Source: an uncultured Bacteroidia bacterium
Lineage (GTDB): Bacteria > Bacteroidota > Bacteroidia > Bacteroidales > UBA932
DNA length: 64,000 bases
Direction: 5' to 3'
Assembly: GCA_902789445.1 (NCBI GenBank)
Contig: CADAOB010000002.1
Span: 1 to 64,000, forward strand
The notes beneath the pieces are model-generated. The model saw only the letters and a list, made by a program, of their open reading frames with translations, ran no database searches and was not told where the DNA came from. Below are positions 30,612-38,593 of the stretch, piece by piece (position 1 is the stretch's first letter; every line of letters starts with the position of its first letter). A program made the position numbers and the translations under genes.

Positions 30612-30615
<4 letters not shown>

Positions 30616-31202
30616 CGTTCAGCTGGATCGATCTGGTGAGCTCGCTGCTGGGCCTGACCTGCGTCTTTCTCGCAGGCCGCGGCAGCAAGTACAATTTCTG
30701 GGTGGGCTATCTCTACACCGCCGCCCTGTTCTTCCTTTTCCTGCAGAAAAATCTGCTGGCCTCGTTGCTCCTGCAGCCCGTATCGCTGGGCATCAACATC
30801 CTGGGCCACTACCGCTGGACCCACCCCAAGGCGGATGAGGTAAGTGCCGAGAAGCAGGGGGAGCTGAAAGTGTCGATGCTGAACTGGTACGAACGCGTCC
30901 TTGCGGTAGCCATCGTGCTGCTGGTGGCCGCACTCTGGGGATGGCTGCTGCAGCGCCTCTTCCCGGCCGACCCGCATCCCTACCTGGATTCGTGCGTCAC
31001 CATGCTGATCCTGATGGCCCAGCTGCTCAGCGCCCAGAAGAAATGGGACTGCTGGGTGGCCTGGATCATCGTCAATATCACCCAACTCATCCTGCATCTG
31101 TCGGTCGGCAACATCTTCATGCCGATTGTCAGTGCGCTTTATCTTGTGAACAGTATCGTCTCCCTCTACAACTGGGAGAAAATGTATAAGCGGAAAGCCT
31201 GA
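30612..31202 (+). CDS. pnuC: PnuC-type nicotinamide riboside/vitamin transporter inside the suf operon
   Basis: This 196-residue inner-membrane protein has about seven hydrophobic helices and the PnuC pattern: [11 protein letters not shown] in the first half, [12 protein letters not shown] before the central loop, and [13 protein letters not shown] in the second half, with paired Trp residues. PnuC proteins let nicotinamide riboside (or, in related groups, thiamine or riboflavin) cross the membrane by facilitated diffusion. The gene overlaps sufB by 4 bp and its TGA overlaps the sufC ATG by one base, so it is translated within the suf operon. That position is odd, and the substrate is unknown. 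Another PnuC gene lies at 41.6 kb. Confidence 0.85.
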
Positions 31203-31960
31203 TGAAAACTTTGCTTCAAATCGAAAACCTGCACGCATCCGTCGGTGAGAAAGAGATTCTCCGCGGCATCAACCTGGAAATCAAGGCGGGTGAAGTCCAC
31301 GCCATCATGGGGCCCAACGGCTCCGGCAAGAGCACCCTCTCGGCCGTCCTGGCGGGACGCGACACTTTTACCGTCACAGAAGGCTCCGTCACCTACGACG
31401 GCCGCGACCTGCTGGCCCTTTCGCCCGAGGAACGCTCCTGGGCCGGCATTTTCCTGGGCTTCCAGTATCCTGTGGAAATTCCCGGCGTGAGCAATGTCAA
31501 CTTCATGAAAGCCGCCGTCAACGAGCAGCGCAAGCAACGCGGCCTCGAGCCCCTGACCGCCGCCCAGTTCCTCAAGCTGATGCGCGAAAAGATGGCTTAT
31601 GTGGAGATGGACAGCAGCTTCTCGGGACGCGGCGTGAACGTGGGCTTCTCGGGCGGCGAGAAGAAACGCAACGAAATCTTCCAGATGGCGATGCTCGAAC
31701 CCCGCCTGGCCATCCTCGACGAGACCGACTCCGGCCTGGACGTGGATGCCCTGCGCATCGTGGCTTCCGGCGTGAACAAGCTCAAGCACGCCGACAACGC
31801 TTTCATCGTCATCACCCACTACCAGCGCCTGCTCGACTACATCGTCCCCGACGTGATCCACGTGCTCTACAAGGGACGCATCATCAAGACCGCGGGCAAG
31901 GAACTGGCCCTCGAAATCGAAAAGAAAGGTTACGACTGGCTCATCCATGAAAGCGAATAA
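31202..31960 (+). CDS. sufC: Fe-S cluster assembly ATPase SufC
   Basis: SufC is the ABC-type ATPase that drives conformational change of SufBD. The 252-residue protein has a complete nucleotide-binding domain: Walker A GPNGSGKST (37-45), the Q-loop FLGFQYPVEIPG typical of SufC (84-95), signature FSGGEKKRNE (149-158) and Walker B LAILDETDSGLD (169-180). The start ATG overlaps the pnuC stop, and the end overlaps sufD by 14 bp. Confidence 0.97.
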   Translation: MKTLLQIENLHASVGEKEILRGINLEIKAGEVHAIMGPNGSGKSTLSAVLAGRDTFTVTEGSVTYDGRDLLALSPEERSWAGIFLGFQYPVEIPGVSNVNFMKAAVNEQRKQRGLEPLTAAQFLKLMREKMAYVEMDSSFSGRGVNVGFSGGEKKRNEIFQMAMLEPRLAILDETDSGLDVDALRIVASGVNKLKHADNAFIVITHYQRLLDYIVPDVIHVLYKGRIIKTAGKELALEIEKKGYDWLIHESE

Positions 31961-32951
31961 CCTGATCTACGCCCCTGCACTCAAGCAGGAATTCCGCTGC
32001 CGCGTGCCGCTGCGGGACGCCCGCCAGCTCTTCCTGGTCAACGGCACCGTCCAGGGAGGCGGAGCGCCGCTCGCCTTGCGGCTGGAAGAAGGAGAACAGC
32101 TGGACAAGATGCTGCAGATCATCGGAATCCGCAGTGCGGAAGGCCCCCGGGAACTCTCCTTCAGCGAGTCGTTCCACTTCGGTCCCCGATCTGCCGGCCG
32201 GATCATCCTGTGCGCCCACACCTTCTCCCTTGACCGCTTCAAGACCGTCGAACGGGTCCGGATCGAGTTGGAAGAAGAAGCCCGCGCCCAGTTTGTCGTA
32301 ATGCAGAACGAGCACAACCAGGCCGACCACGAGACCTTCTACGACATTTCCCTGGCCGGCGGCGCATCCCTTGACATGGTCTTCCTCTCGCTTCACGGCG
32401 GCGTGATCCGCAACCACATCGATGCGCGCCTCTGCGGCGAAGGGGCCTCCTGCTCCCTGAGCGGCCTCTACCTGACCGACGGCGAGCAGCGGATGGACTA
32501 CGATATTCTCCTGACACACCAGGTGCCGCACTGCCACAGCAACCAGGTCTTCAAGGGGATCCTGGACAACAACGGCGTCGCACATTTCGACGGCCTGATC
32601 AAGGTCGTTCCCGACGCACAGAAAACCGAGGCCTACCAGGCAAACCACAACCTGCTCGTCAGCCCGACAGCCCGCGCCTACACCCGTCCGCAACTGGAAA
32701 TCTATGCCGATGACGTCAAGTGCAGCCACGGCGCGACGATCGGCCGCCTCAACCCCGACGAACTGTTCTATATGCGGACGCGCGGCATCCCGGTGGCCGA
32801 GGCCCGGCTGCTGCAGCAAGTGGCCTTCACCAACGAAGTGGTCGAGAAGATCTCGTCGCCTGAATTGCGCGAAAGAATGCAGGTTTTGGTCGAAAAAAGG
32901 CTCCGCGGCGAGTTCTCTCGTTGTCAAAACTGCTCTAAAAATTGTTGTTAG
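31947..32951 (+). CDS. sufD: Fe-S cluster assembly protein SufD
   Basis: SufD pairs with SufB in the SufBC2D complex. The 334-residue product has the SufB/D beta-helix with the telltale C-terminal blocks NHNLLVSPTARAYTRPQLEI, DVKCSHGATIG (near 253-263) and DELFYMRTRGI. It is shorter than the E. coli protein (423 residues), mostly at the N-terminus, as in many Bacteroidales. It ends with a cysteine-rich tail (CQNCSKNCC), which is unusual. A terminator follows at 33057. No sufS, sufE or sufU gene follows, so the sulfur donor must be encoded elsewhere. Confidence 0.92.
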   Translation: MKANNLIYAPALKQEFRCRVPLRDARQLFLVNGTVQGGGAPLALRLEEGEQLDKMLQIIGIRSAEGPRELSFSESFHFGPRSAGRIILCAHTFSLDRFKTVERVRIELEEEARAQFVVMQNEHNQADHETFYDISLAGGASLDMVFLSLHGGVIRNHIDARLCGEGASCSLSGLYLTDGEQRMDYDILLTHQVPHCHSNQVFKGILDNNGVAHFDGLIKVVPDAQKTEAYQANHNLLVSPTARAYTRPQLEIYADDVKCSHGATIGRLNPDELFYMRTRGIPVAEARLLQQVAFTNEVVEKISSPELRERMQVLVEKRLRGEFSRCQNCSKNCC

Positions 32952-33056
32952 GTCGAATCTGGTCAAAAAACCGAAAAAAACCGCTTTTTGCGACGCAACG
33001 TTTTGCCCTATCCCCGCATCTATCAAGTGGTTTAGGTTTTAGTATATTATCATTCG

Positions 33057-33090
33057 AAAGGGTGGTCTTCGGGAGAAAGGCCGCCCTTTT
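33057..33090 (+). terminator. Rho-independent terminator after sufD
   Basis: AAAGGGTGGTCTT (33057-33069) pairs, using two G-U pairs, with AAGGCCGCCCTTT (33077-33089) around a 7-nt loop, followed by TGTCTTTGTCTT. It lies about 105 bp after the sufD stop. Confidence 0.75.
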
Positions 33091-33235
33091 GTCTTTGTCT
33101 TGCTGACAACAGGCCTCCAGCGTTCTCCGCTCTTCCCATCGTCCCCTTGTCTCCTCTGTTCTTTCGCCAGTTTGGCGGCCGGAAGGAAATCGACGGAATC
33201 TGAGCACGAAAACAGCGGGAATCAAAAAATATTTA

Positions 33236-33243
33236 TACCTTTG
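33236..33243 (+). promoter_or_regulatory. -7 box upstream of the tRNA-Gln leader
   Basis: TACCTTTG matches TAnnTTTG. The tRNA begins 202 bp downstream, so a transcript from here would carry the hairpin-rich leader. Confidence 0.45.
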
Positions 33244-33262
33244 CATTTCCAGCCGTCGGCTC

Positions 33263-33379
33263 CAAGCGGCATCAGCCGCTAGCGGAGGCCGCAAGTCCGC
33301 ACCAGCGGACCACCGGAGGCCACAACCGCAAGGGACTCCACCGAGGGTCACAAGCGGCATCAGCCGCTAGCGGAGGCCG
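33263..33379 (+). repeat. Two copies of a 29-bp direct repeat with internal hairpins
   Basis: The 29 bases at 33263-33291 recur exactly at 33351-33379. Each copy contains a hairpin, AGCGGC-ATCA-GCCGCT. Between them lies a similar hairpin, GTCCGC-ACCA-GCGGAC (33295-33310). There are no cas genes and only two copies, so this is not a CRISPR array. Confidence 0.75.
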
Positions 33380-33419
33380 TGCGGGAGAGCCCGTGCGATA
33401 GCAGGCCGGAGCGCGGGGT

Positions 33420-33437
33420 CTGGGGCCTTGGCCCCAG
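33420..33437. other. Perfect hairpin just before tRNA-Gln
   Basis: CTGGGGCC and GGCCCCAG form an 8-bp stem with a 2-nt loop, ending 8 bases before the tRNA. It could be a processing signal for tRNA 5' maturation or the terminator of a small RNA ending here. Confidence 0.4.
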
Positions 33438-33445
33438 TATTAGGA

Positions 33446-33516
33446 TGAGATATGGTGTAATGGTAGCACTACAGATTTTGGTTCTGTCTGTTCAGGTTCG
33501 AATCCTGATATCTCAA
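33446..33516 (+). tRNA. tRNA-Gln (anticodon UUG)
   Basis: The 71 bases fold as a standard cloverleaf. The acceptor stem is TGAGATA with TATCTCA. The D stem GTGT/GCAC encloses AATGGTA. The anticodon stem ACAGA/TCTGT holds the loop TTTTGGT, giving anticodon TTG. The T stem TCAGG/CCTGA holds TTCGAAT. The discriminator base is A, and the CCA end is not encoded. It lies alone between the suf operon and the PPTase-tyrS genes, after an unusually structured leader. Confidence 0.95.
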
Positions 33517-33531
33517 CAAAAAACCAAATAG

Positions 33532-33615
33532 AACACCACAGTGGAACCTCCGAGTCGCATGACAAACACTGACGGGAGCTCATCCGAGCCCCTGCCGTCG
33601 TGGTGTTTTCCCTTT
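33532..33615 (+). terminator. Structured 3' region, possible terminator of tRNA-Gln
   Basis: AACACCAC (33532-33539) pairs with GTGGTGTT (33600-33607), followed by TTCCCTTT. An inner helix GACGG/CCGTC (33571-33575 with 33595-33599) stacks directly on it. It is a complex rather than simple terminator, if it is one. Confidence 0.4.
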
Positions 33616-33631
33616 AACAAAGCAACCAACG

Positions 33632-33668
33632 AAGGTACCTTGCCCGCATCGGCCGGCAGGGGCGCCTT
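33632..33668 (+). other. Imperfect hairpin just before the PPTase start codon
   Basis: AAGG at the left pairs with CCTT at the right around imperfect GC-rich pairing (TGCC with GGCA). It ends about 10 nt before the ATG at 33679, where it could affect translation start. Confidence 0.3.
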
Positions 33669-33678
33669 CATTTGATAT

Positions 33679-34314
33679 ATGGCACTATACCTGAAAAAAG
33701 AACTCGACGACGACGCCCGGATCTATGTCTGGGAAATCACGGAAACGGAGGAAGAGCTGATGGCCACCACAGCTGTTCCTGACAATGAGCTGGAGGAACT
33801 CTCCTACACGAAGAGCGAAGCCCGCCGCAAGGAGAAACTTGCGACCCGCGCGCTCCTCAACGAGATCTTCCCGGAGAAGCTCTACCTGGGCCACCACGAC
33901 AACGGAAAGCCGTATCTGCAGAACACGGCGATGGAGATCAGCATCTCGCACACCAACCGCTTTGTCGCCATCCTGCTGCATCCCGACGAAGACCTGGGCA
34001 TCGACATCGAATGCCTCGACCGGGATTTTTCCGCCGTTGAGAAGAAAGCCCTCAGCGAGGACGAACTCGACGACCTGGACGAACGCAAGAAGAACCTCCA
34101 GCTGGCCATCTACTGGTGCGCCAAGGAGGCGATCTACAAACGGATGTCGCTCTCTGGCGTGGACTTTGCCGAGCAGATCGAAGTCGAACGCTTCAATCCC
34201 CGCGATGAAGGCGAGATCTATGCCACCTTCACCCACAAGGACGGCACGGAACTGGAGTTCGAGCTCAGCTACGAGGTCATTGAGAACCACGTGATGGTAT
34301 GGGTTGTCGGTTAA
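33679..34314 (+). CDS. 4'-phosphopantetheinyl transferase superfamily protein
   Basis: The enzyme moves phosphopantetheine from coenzyme A to a serine of a carrier protein. The 211-residue product shows the Sfp-type motifs: ISISHTNRF (near 92-100), the magnesium-binding LGIDIECLD (near 107-115) and WCAKEAIYK (near 147-155). Length fits the single-copy Bacteroidales Sfp-type transferase, which probably serves fatty-acid ACP and any other carrier protein. It lies 22 bp upstream of tyrS on the same strand and may be its operon leader gene. A GC-rich imperfect hairpin ends about 10 nt before its ATG. Confidence 0.87.
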   Translation: MALYLKKELDDDARIYVWEITETEEELMATTAVPDNELEELSYTKSEARRKEKLATRALLNEIFPEKLYLGHHDNGKPYLQNTAMEISISHTNRFVAILLHPDEDLGIDIECLDRDFSAVEKKALSEDELDDLDERKKNLQLAIYWCAKEAIYKRMSLSGVDFAEQIEVERFNPRDEGEIYATFTHKDGTELEFELSYEVIENHVMVWVVG

Positions 34315-34336
34315 AAAGATAAGGAGATAACGAGCA

Positions 34337-35626
34337 ATGAAGAATTTTGTCAAGGAACTTGAGTGGCGCGGCATGATCCAGGACATCATGCCCGGAACCG
34401 AAGAGAAACTCATGGAAGGACCGCAGGCGGCCTATGTCGGCATCGACCCTACGGCGGATTCGCTGCATATCGGTCATCTGGTCAGCGTGATGATCCTCAA
34501 ACATTTCCAGAACTGCGGGCACAAGCCTTTCGCCCTGGTGGGCGGCGCAACCGGCATGATCGGCGACCCGTCGATGAAATCGGCCGAGCGCAACCTGCTC
34601 GACGAAGCGACGCTCAACCACAATGTGGCCTGCATCAAGGCCCAGCTGGCGCGCTTCCTGGATTTCGACTCCGACGCCCCCAACAAGGCGGAACTGGTCA
34701 ACAACTACGACTGGATGAAGGACTACACCTTCATCAACTTCATCCGCGACATCGGCAAGCATATCACGGTCAACTATATGATGGCCAAGGATTCCGTGAA
34801 GAAACGCCTCTCGCGCGATTCGAGCGAAGGCATGTCGTTCACCGAATTCAGCTATCAGCTGATGCAAGGTTACGATTTCTACTGGCTCTGGAAGAACAAG
34901 GGCTGCGTCCTGCAGCTGGGCGGCAGCGACCAGTGGGGCAACATCACCACCGGCAGCGAGCTGATCCGCCGCATGGACGGCGGCGAAGCCTTCGCCCTGA
35001 CCTGCCCGCTGATCCGCAAGGCCGACGGCACCAAATTCGGCAAGACCGAGAAGGGCAATGTCTGGCTGGACGCCGAACGCACCTCGCCGTATGAATTCTA
35101 CCAGTTCTGGCTCAACGTCAGCGACGAGGATGCCGAACGCTACATCAAGATCTTCACGATGCTCGACCGGGAGACCATCGAGGCGGCCATCGCCGCCCAC
35201 CGGGAAGCGCCGGAACGCCGCGAGCTGCAGAAGATCCTGGCCCGGGAAGTAACGGTGATGGTCCACGGACAGAAAGAATACGACAATGCCGTGGCCGCTT
35301 CGCAGATGCTCTTCGGGAAGGGCACCGTCGAGGCCCTCAAGGCCCTGGACGAGCGGACCTTCCTTTCGGTATTCAACAATGTGCCGCAGTTCAGCCTGGC
35401 CAAAGACAGCCTGCCCTGCGACATCCTGGAGATGCTGGCCGTCCGGACCGACATCTTCCCCAGCAAGGGCGAATGCCGCAAGATGATCCAGGGTGGCGGC
35501 CTGAGCATCAACAAGGAGAAGGTCGCCGATGCGGCGCTCCAGCTGTCCACGGACCACCTGCTCGACGGAAAATACATCCTGGTCCAGAAAGGCAAGAAGA
35601 ACTACTATATCCTGAATTTTGCGTGA
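34337..35626 (+). CDS. tyrS: Tyrosyl-tRNA synthetase
   Basis: The 429-residue class I synthetase charges tRNA-Tyr. It has the HIGH motif (44-47, in [10 protein letters not shown]), YDFYWLW near the tyrosine pocket, the [12 protein letters not shown] block (near 194-205), a KMSKS-type loop reading KFGKT (about 233-237) and a C-terminal S4-like RNA-binding domain ([16 protein letters not shown], near 377). It lies 22 bp after the PPTase gene, and its TGA overlaps the rbfA start (TGATG), so rbfA is translationally coupled. Confidence 0.97.
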   Translation: MKNFVKELEWRGMIQDIMPGTEEKLMEGPQAAYVGIDPTADSLHIGHLVSVMILKHFQNCGHKPFALVGGATGMIGDPSMKSAERNLLDEATLNHNVACIKAQLARFLDFDSDAPNKAELVNNYDWMKDYTFINFIRDIGKHITVNYMMAKDSVKKRLSRDSSEGMSFTEFSYQLMQGYDFYWLWKNKGCVLQLGGSDQWGNITTGSELIRRMDGGEAFALTCPLIRKADGTKFGKTEKGNVWLDAERTSPYEFYQFWLNVSDEDAERYIKIFTMLDRETIEAAIAAHREAPERRELQKILAREVTVMVHGQKEYDNAVAASQMLFGKGTVEALKALDERTFLSVFNNVPQFSLAKDSLPCDILEMLAVRTDIFPSKGECRKMIQGGGLSINKEKVADAALQLSTDHLLDGKYILVQKGKKNYYILNFA

Positions 35627-35970
35627 TGGAAAGCGAAACCACAAGACAGCAGAAAGTGGCGCGCCAGATCCAGAAGGATCTTGCGGAAATCATCCGCGGA
35701 CGCGGCATGGCCGCCTATGACGGCGCCCTGCTTACGGTCAGCGGCGTGAAGATCACGCCCGACCTGGCCCTGGCCAAGGTCTATGTCAGCATCTTCCCTT
35801 CCGCCAAGGCGCAGGGTGTCATGCAACAACTCTCGGAAGAGAACTCCCGCCTGCGCGGCGAACTGGGCCGCCGGGTGTCGAAGCAACTCCGCATCGTGCC
35901 CGAGCTGGTCTTCTATCTCGACGACTCGCTCGACTATGTGGAGCACATCGATGAATTGCTGAAGAAATAA
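35626..35970 (+). CDS. rbfA: Ribosome-binding factor A
   Basis: RbfA binds the 30S subunit during 16S rRNA maturation; RsgA (encoded at 4.9 kb) releases it. The 114-residue protein has the family pattern: an N-terminal helix with RQQKVARQIQKDLAEII, VSGVKITPDLALAKVYVSI in the KH-like core, and RRVSKQLRIVPELVFYLDDS near the end. The start is fixed by its one-base overlap with the tyrS stop. Confidence 0.95.
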   Translation: MESETTRQQKVARQIQKDLAEIIRGRGMAAYDGALLTVSGVKITPDLALAKVYVSIFPSAKAQGVMQQLSEENSRLRGELGRRVSKQLRIVPELVFYLDDSLDYVEHIDELLKK

Positions 35971-35985
35971 ATCCCGGGCGGACAG

Positions 35986-37197
35986 ATGAAGCTCTCCCGG
36001 TTCATCGCACGGCGCTATCTCTTTGCGAAAAAGTCGCTGGGTGTGATCAATATCATCTCGATCATATCGGCGGCCGGTATCGCAGTCGGATGCGCCGCGC
36101 TGGTGATTATCCTGTCGATCTACAACGGTTTCGACAGCATTGTCCGCGAGCTGAACGACAGTTATACCGCCGATATCCTGATCACACCGGCCAAAGGGAA
36201 AGTCTTTTCCTATGACAGCCGTTTCGATTTCCTCGGCCGTGATCCGCGGGTGAAGGCCGCCTGCGGCGTGCTGGAGGAGAGCGTCTTCATCCAGTACGGG
36301 GAGCGCAACAAGGTGGTCGTGGCGCGCGGCGTCGATTCGCTTTTCGAGCAGACGACCCGGCTCCGCGACCATGTCACGGAAGGGGATTTCGCCTTGACGT
36401 ACGGCGACTTGAACCAGGTGGTGCTCGGCCGGACCGTTGCACTGGAACTTGGCGCCCGGCCGGCGTTCCTACAGCCGCTGACGGCCTGGTTCCCGAGCCG
36501 CACCCGGCAGGTGGACCTCCTCAACCCGCTCGCCTCGCTGCGGCAGGAACGTCTCCACCTGGCGGGAATCGTGAGCCTCGAACAGAATTTCGACCAGAAA
36601 TACATGTTCCTGCCCCTGGACGCCCTGCGTGAACTGCTGGAATACGATGACGAAGTATCCGGCATAGAGATCTATCTGGAAGACAAGGGCCTCAACCGCC
36701 GGGGCATTGCTACGCGCGAGATGCTCTCCGCTGTCCGGGAGCGGCTTGGCGACGATTTCACGGTGCGCGACAAACAGCAGCAGAACAGTACGCTGTACAA
36801 GCTGCTCAAATATGAGAAGGTGGCCATTTACCTGATCCTGCTCTTCGTGATGCTGATCGTCTCGTTCAATATCTTCGGCTCGCTTTCGATGCTCATCATC
36901 GAAAAACGCGACGATATCGCCACCCTGCGGGCCATGGGCGCCGACGATGCGTTGGTCAGCCAGATCTTCGTCCGGGAAGGGTGGATGATCTCGCTGCTGG
37001 GCATTGCCGTGGGCGTGGCGGCGGGCCTGCTCGTCTGCTGGCTTCAGCAGCATTTCGGCCTGGTGAAAATGCCGGGCAATTTCGTCGTGGACGCCTATCC
37101 CGTGGTCGTACAGTTCACGGACATCCTCTTGATCGTGCTGGGGGTCGCCCTGATCGGCTGGCTCATCTCGCTGCTCACCCGGCGGCTGACGCGATAG
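35986..37197 (+). CDS. LolC/LolE-type ABC transporter permease (FtsX domain)
   Basis: The 403-residue protein has one N-terminal transmembrane helix (about 23-50), a large periplasmic MacB-like core and three C-terminal helices forming an FtsX domain. The start KLSRFIARRYLFAKKSLGVINIIS is the hallmark of LolC/LolE proteins, which, with LolD, lift lipoproteins out of the inner membrane for transfer to the outer membrane. No lolD ATPase gene lies nearby, so the partner must be elsewhere. It follows rbfA by 15 bp and is probably co-transcribed; it converges on tadA with a gap of 3 bp. Confidence 0.9.
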   Translation: MKLSRFIARRYLFAKKSLGVINIISIISAAGIAVGCAALVIILSIYNGFDSIVRELNDSYTADILITPAKGKVFSYDSRFDFLGRDPRVKAACGVLEESVFIQYGERNKVVVARGVDSLFEQTTRLRDHVTEGDFALTYGDLNQVVLGRTVALELGARPAFLQPLTAWFPSRTRQVDLLNPLASLRQERLHLAGIVSLEQNFDQKYMFLPLDALRELLEYDDEVSGIEIYLEDKGLNRRGIATREMLSAVRERLGDDFTVRDKQQQNSTLYKLLKYEKVAIYLILLFVMLIVSFNIFGSLSMLIIEKRDDIATLRAMGADDALVSQIFVREGWMISLLGIAVGVAAGLLVCWLQQHFGLVKMPGNFVVDAYPVVVQFTDILLIVLGVALIGWLISLLTRRLTR

Positions 37198-37200
37198 ACC

Positions 37201-37632
37201 TCAGCGCTGTTGTTTGAAGAAGTCGGTCATCAGGCTGGCGGCTTCGGAGGCCAGGACGCCGGCGGTGACTTCCGTGCGGGGATGCAGGAGCGACGGGCTG
37301 AAGAGGGTGTAACCCCGTTTGGGATCGGCGGCGCCATAGACCAGGCGGCCCAGCTGGGCCCAGGCAAGGGCGGCGGCACACATCGGACAGGGTTCCACCG
37401 TAACATAGAGCGTACAGTCATTCAGATACTTGCCGCCCAGATAATCGGCCGCCATCCCGATGAGTTGCATCTCGGCGTGGGCCGTCACATCGGTCAGCCG
37501 CTCGGTAAGATTGTGGGCGCGGGCAATGATGCGCCCGCCGCAGACCACCACGCCGCCGATGGGCACTTCGCGCTCGGCTGCCGCCTCGCGCGCAGCGCGC
37601 AGCGCTTCGCGCATGAAGAGTTCGTCGTTCAT
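37201..37632 (-). CDS. tadA: Nucleoside deaminase, probably tRNA adenosine deaminase TadA
   Basis: The 143-residue zinc enzyme has the cytidine-deaminase-type motif TAHAEMQL (catalytic His and Glu, near 51-54) and PCPMCAAAL (zinc cysteines near 82-85). The pattern VPIGGVVVCGGRIIARAHN at the N-terminus and the length fit TadA, which makes inosine at the wobble position of tRNA-Arg; guanine deaminases are a related alternative. It overlaps the Stealth gene by 4 bp (ATGA), so the two are cotranslated though functionally unrelated. Confidence 0.85.
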   Translation of the reverse strand: MNDELFMREALRAAREAAAEREVPIGGVVVCGGRIIARAHNLTERLTDVTAHAEMQLIGMAADYLGGKYLNDCTLYVTVEPCPMCAAALAWAQLGRLVYGAADPKRGYTLFSPSLLHPRTEVTAGVLASEAASLMTDFFKQQR

Positions 37633-38507
37633 CGTTCGTAAATGGATTTTTCAGGAAAATGCAGGGAGAAAGCCTCGAGCATGGCTGTCCGAAGCGCCTG
37701 GAAGCGCTCCGGGCCCATCTCCACATCGTTGAGGCACACCAGTTTCCGCTCCGGTGAAACGATCGCCTGCGTCAGCCGCTCGGGCGTAACCGCCGCCAGG
37801 GAAATGTGCCGCTTGGAAATCCGCCGCGAAAGGCCCCGTCCGCTCAGATACTGATAGTCGAGAAAGAGATACTGGTTGACATTGAAGGGTTCCCGCAGCG
37901 GCGACAGCGAAGCGAGGATCTGCGGGCCGACCCGGTCGAAAACCGCCTCGCAGGCACTGCGCAGCATCGGGGTACAACTGTGCTGGGGCCGCAGGAAAAA
38001 CAGGCCGGGGCGCAGGCCCAGCGCTTCGCGGGCCAGGCGGTCCGACTTGCGCGTCTGCCGCTTGTAAAGATTGAGGGCCAACAGATGGCGGGCAAAGCCG
38101 ATGGCCGGCTTGCCGTCGGGGAAAAAATCATCAGGGGCGGCATCCCGGACCGGAAAAATGTCGTCGTTGAAATAGAGATATTGCTCCGAGAGCCCGGGAA
38201 TCCGGTGCAGGAACAGCTCGATGGTCGTGCTGTTGAAGGTTGGAAGAAAGGCCGGCGGAATGATGTCTGCGTGCAACACCACCCGCAGATGCGAACGGTC
38301 TGCCCACGCGGGTACCTGACTCTCCCGCGACACGACCAGGAAGACGCGCTCGATGAAGGGCATGTGCCGTTGGATCCCGCGCAGGAGAAACGGGAGCGTC
38401 CCCCAGTCGCGGTAGCGCTTGCTCAGGGCCGCCTGCCGGTTCGCCGCCCGGTAATCCTGCTGCCAGAGCGGGTCATTGCCGTCCACATAGGCGATTACAG
38501 CATCCAT
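37629..38507 (-). CDS. Stealth-family sugar-phosphotransferase
   Basis: The 292-residue protein carries the four conserved regions of Stealth proteins, which transfer hexose-1-phosphate to make phosphodiester-linked surface polysaccharides. CR1 is AYVDGNDPLWQ (residues 6-16). CR2 is LPTFNSTTIELFLHRIPGLS followed by YFNDDIF (about 88-118). CR3 contains HSCTPMLRS (near 175) and CR4 contains FNVNQYLFLDYQYLSG. No capsule or polymer genes surround it, so its acceptor is unknown. It overlaps tadA by 4 bp and has the -7 box TATCTTTG 29 nt upstream, divergent from the HExxH outer-membrane protein. Confidence 0.85.
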   Translation of the reverse strand: MDAVIAYVDGNDPLWQQDYRAANRQAALSKRYRDWGTLPFLLRGIQRHMPFIERVFLVVSRESQVPAWADRSHLRVVLHADIIPPAFLPTFNSTTIELFLHRIPGLSEQYLYFNDDIFPVRDAAPDDFFPDGKPAIGFARHLLALNLYKRQTRKSDRLAREALGLRPGLFFLRPQHSCTPMLRSACEAVFDRVGPQILASLSPLREPFNVNQYLFLDYQYLSGRGLSRRISKRHISLAAVTPERLTQAIVSPERKLVCLNDVEMGPERFQALRTAMLEAFSLHFPEKSIYER

Positions 38508-38536
38508 CGTGTCCTTCCGATTCGTTGCATATTCTA

Positions 38537-38544
38537 CAAAGATA
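38537..38544 (-). promoter_or_regulatory. -7 box of the Stealth-tadA pair
   Basis: The plus strand reads CAAAGATA, which gives TATCTTTG on the minus strand, 29 nt before the Stealth ATG. Confidence 0.55.
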
Positions 38545-38578
38545 ACGGTTTTTGGGCGCTCGGGAACGGTTTTTGTCT

Positions 38579-38586
38579 TATATTTG
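38579..38586 (+). promoter_or_regulatory. -7 box of the HExxH outer-membrane protein
   Basis: TATATTTG lies 7 nt (CGATTTT) before the ATG at 38594. A TTTG at 38551-38554 is 24 nt upstream of the box. Confidence 0.6.
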
Positions 38587-38593
38587 CGATTTT

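Larger units (their letters stand above)
32952..33445 (+). other. Non-coding region between sufD and tRNA-Gln
   Basis: This stretch of nearly 500 bases has no credible coding frame. It contains the sufD terminator, a TAnnTTTG box at 33236, and then about 200 bp of short hairpins and a 29-bp direct repeat leading to the tRNA. The hairpin part may be the 5' leader of the tRNA precursor or a separate small RNA. Confidence 0.6.

Noticed and set aside
33263..33379. Two 29-bp repeats as a CRISPR array
   Set aside because: Only two copies exist, the spacing (59 bp) is wrong for most arrays, the gap contains a hairpin of the same style, and no cas gene is nearby.
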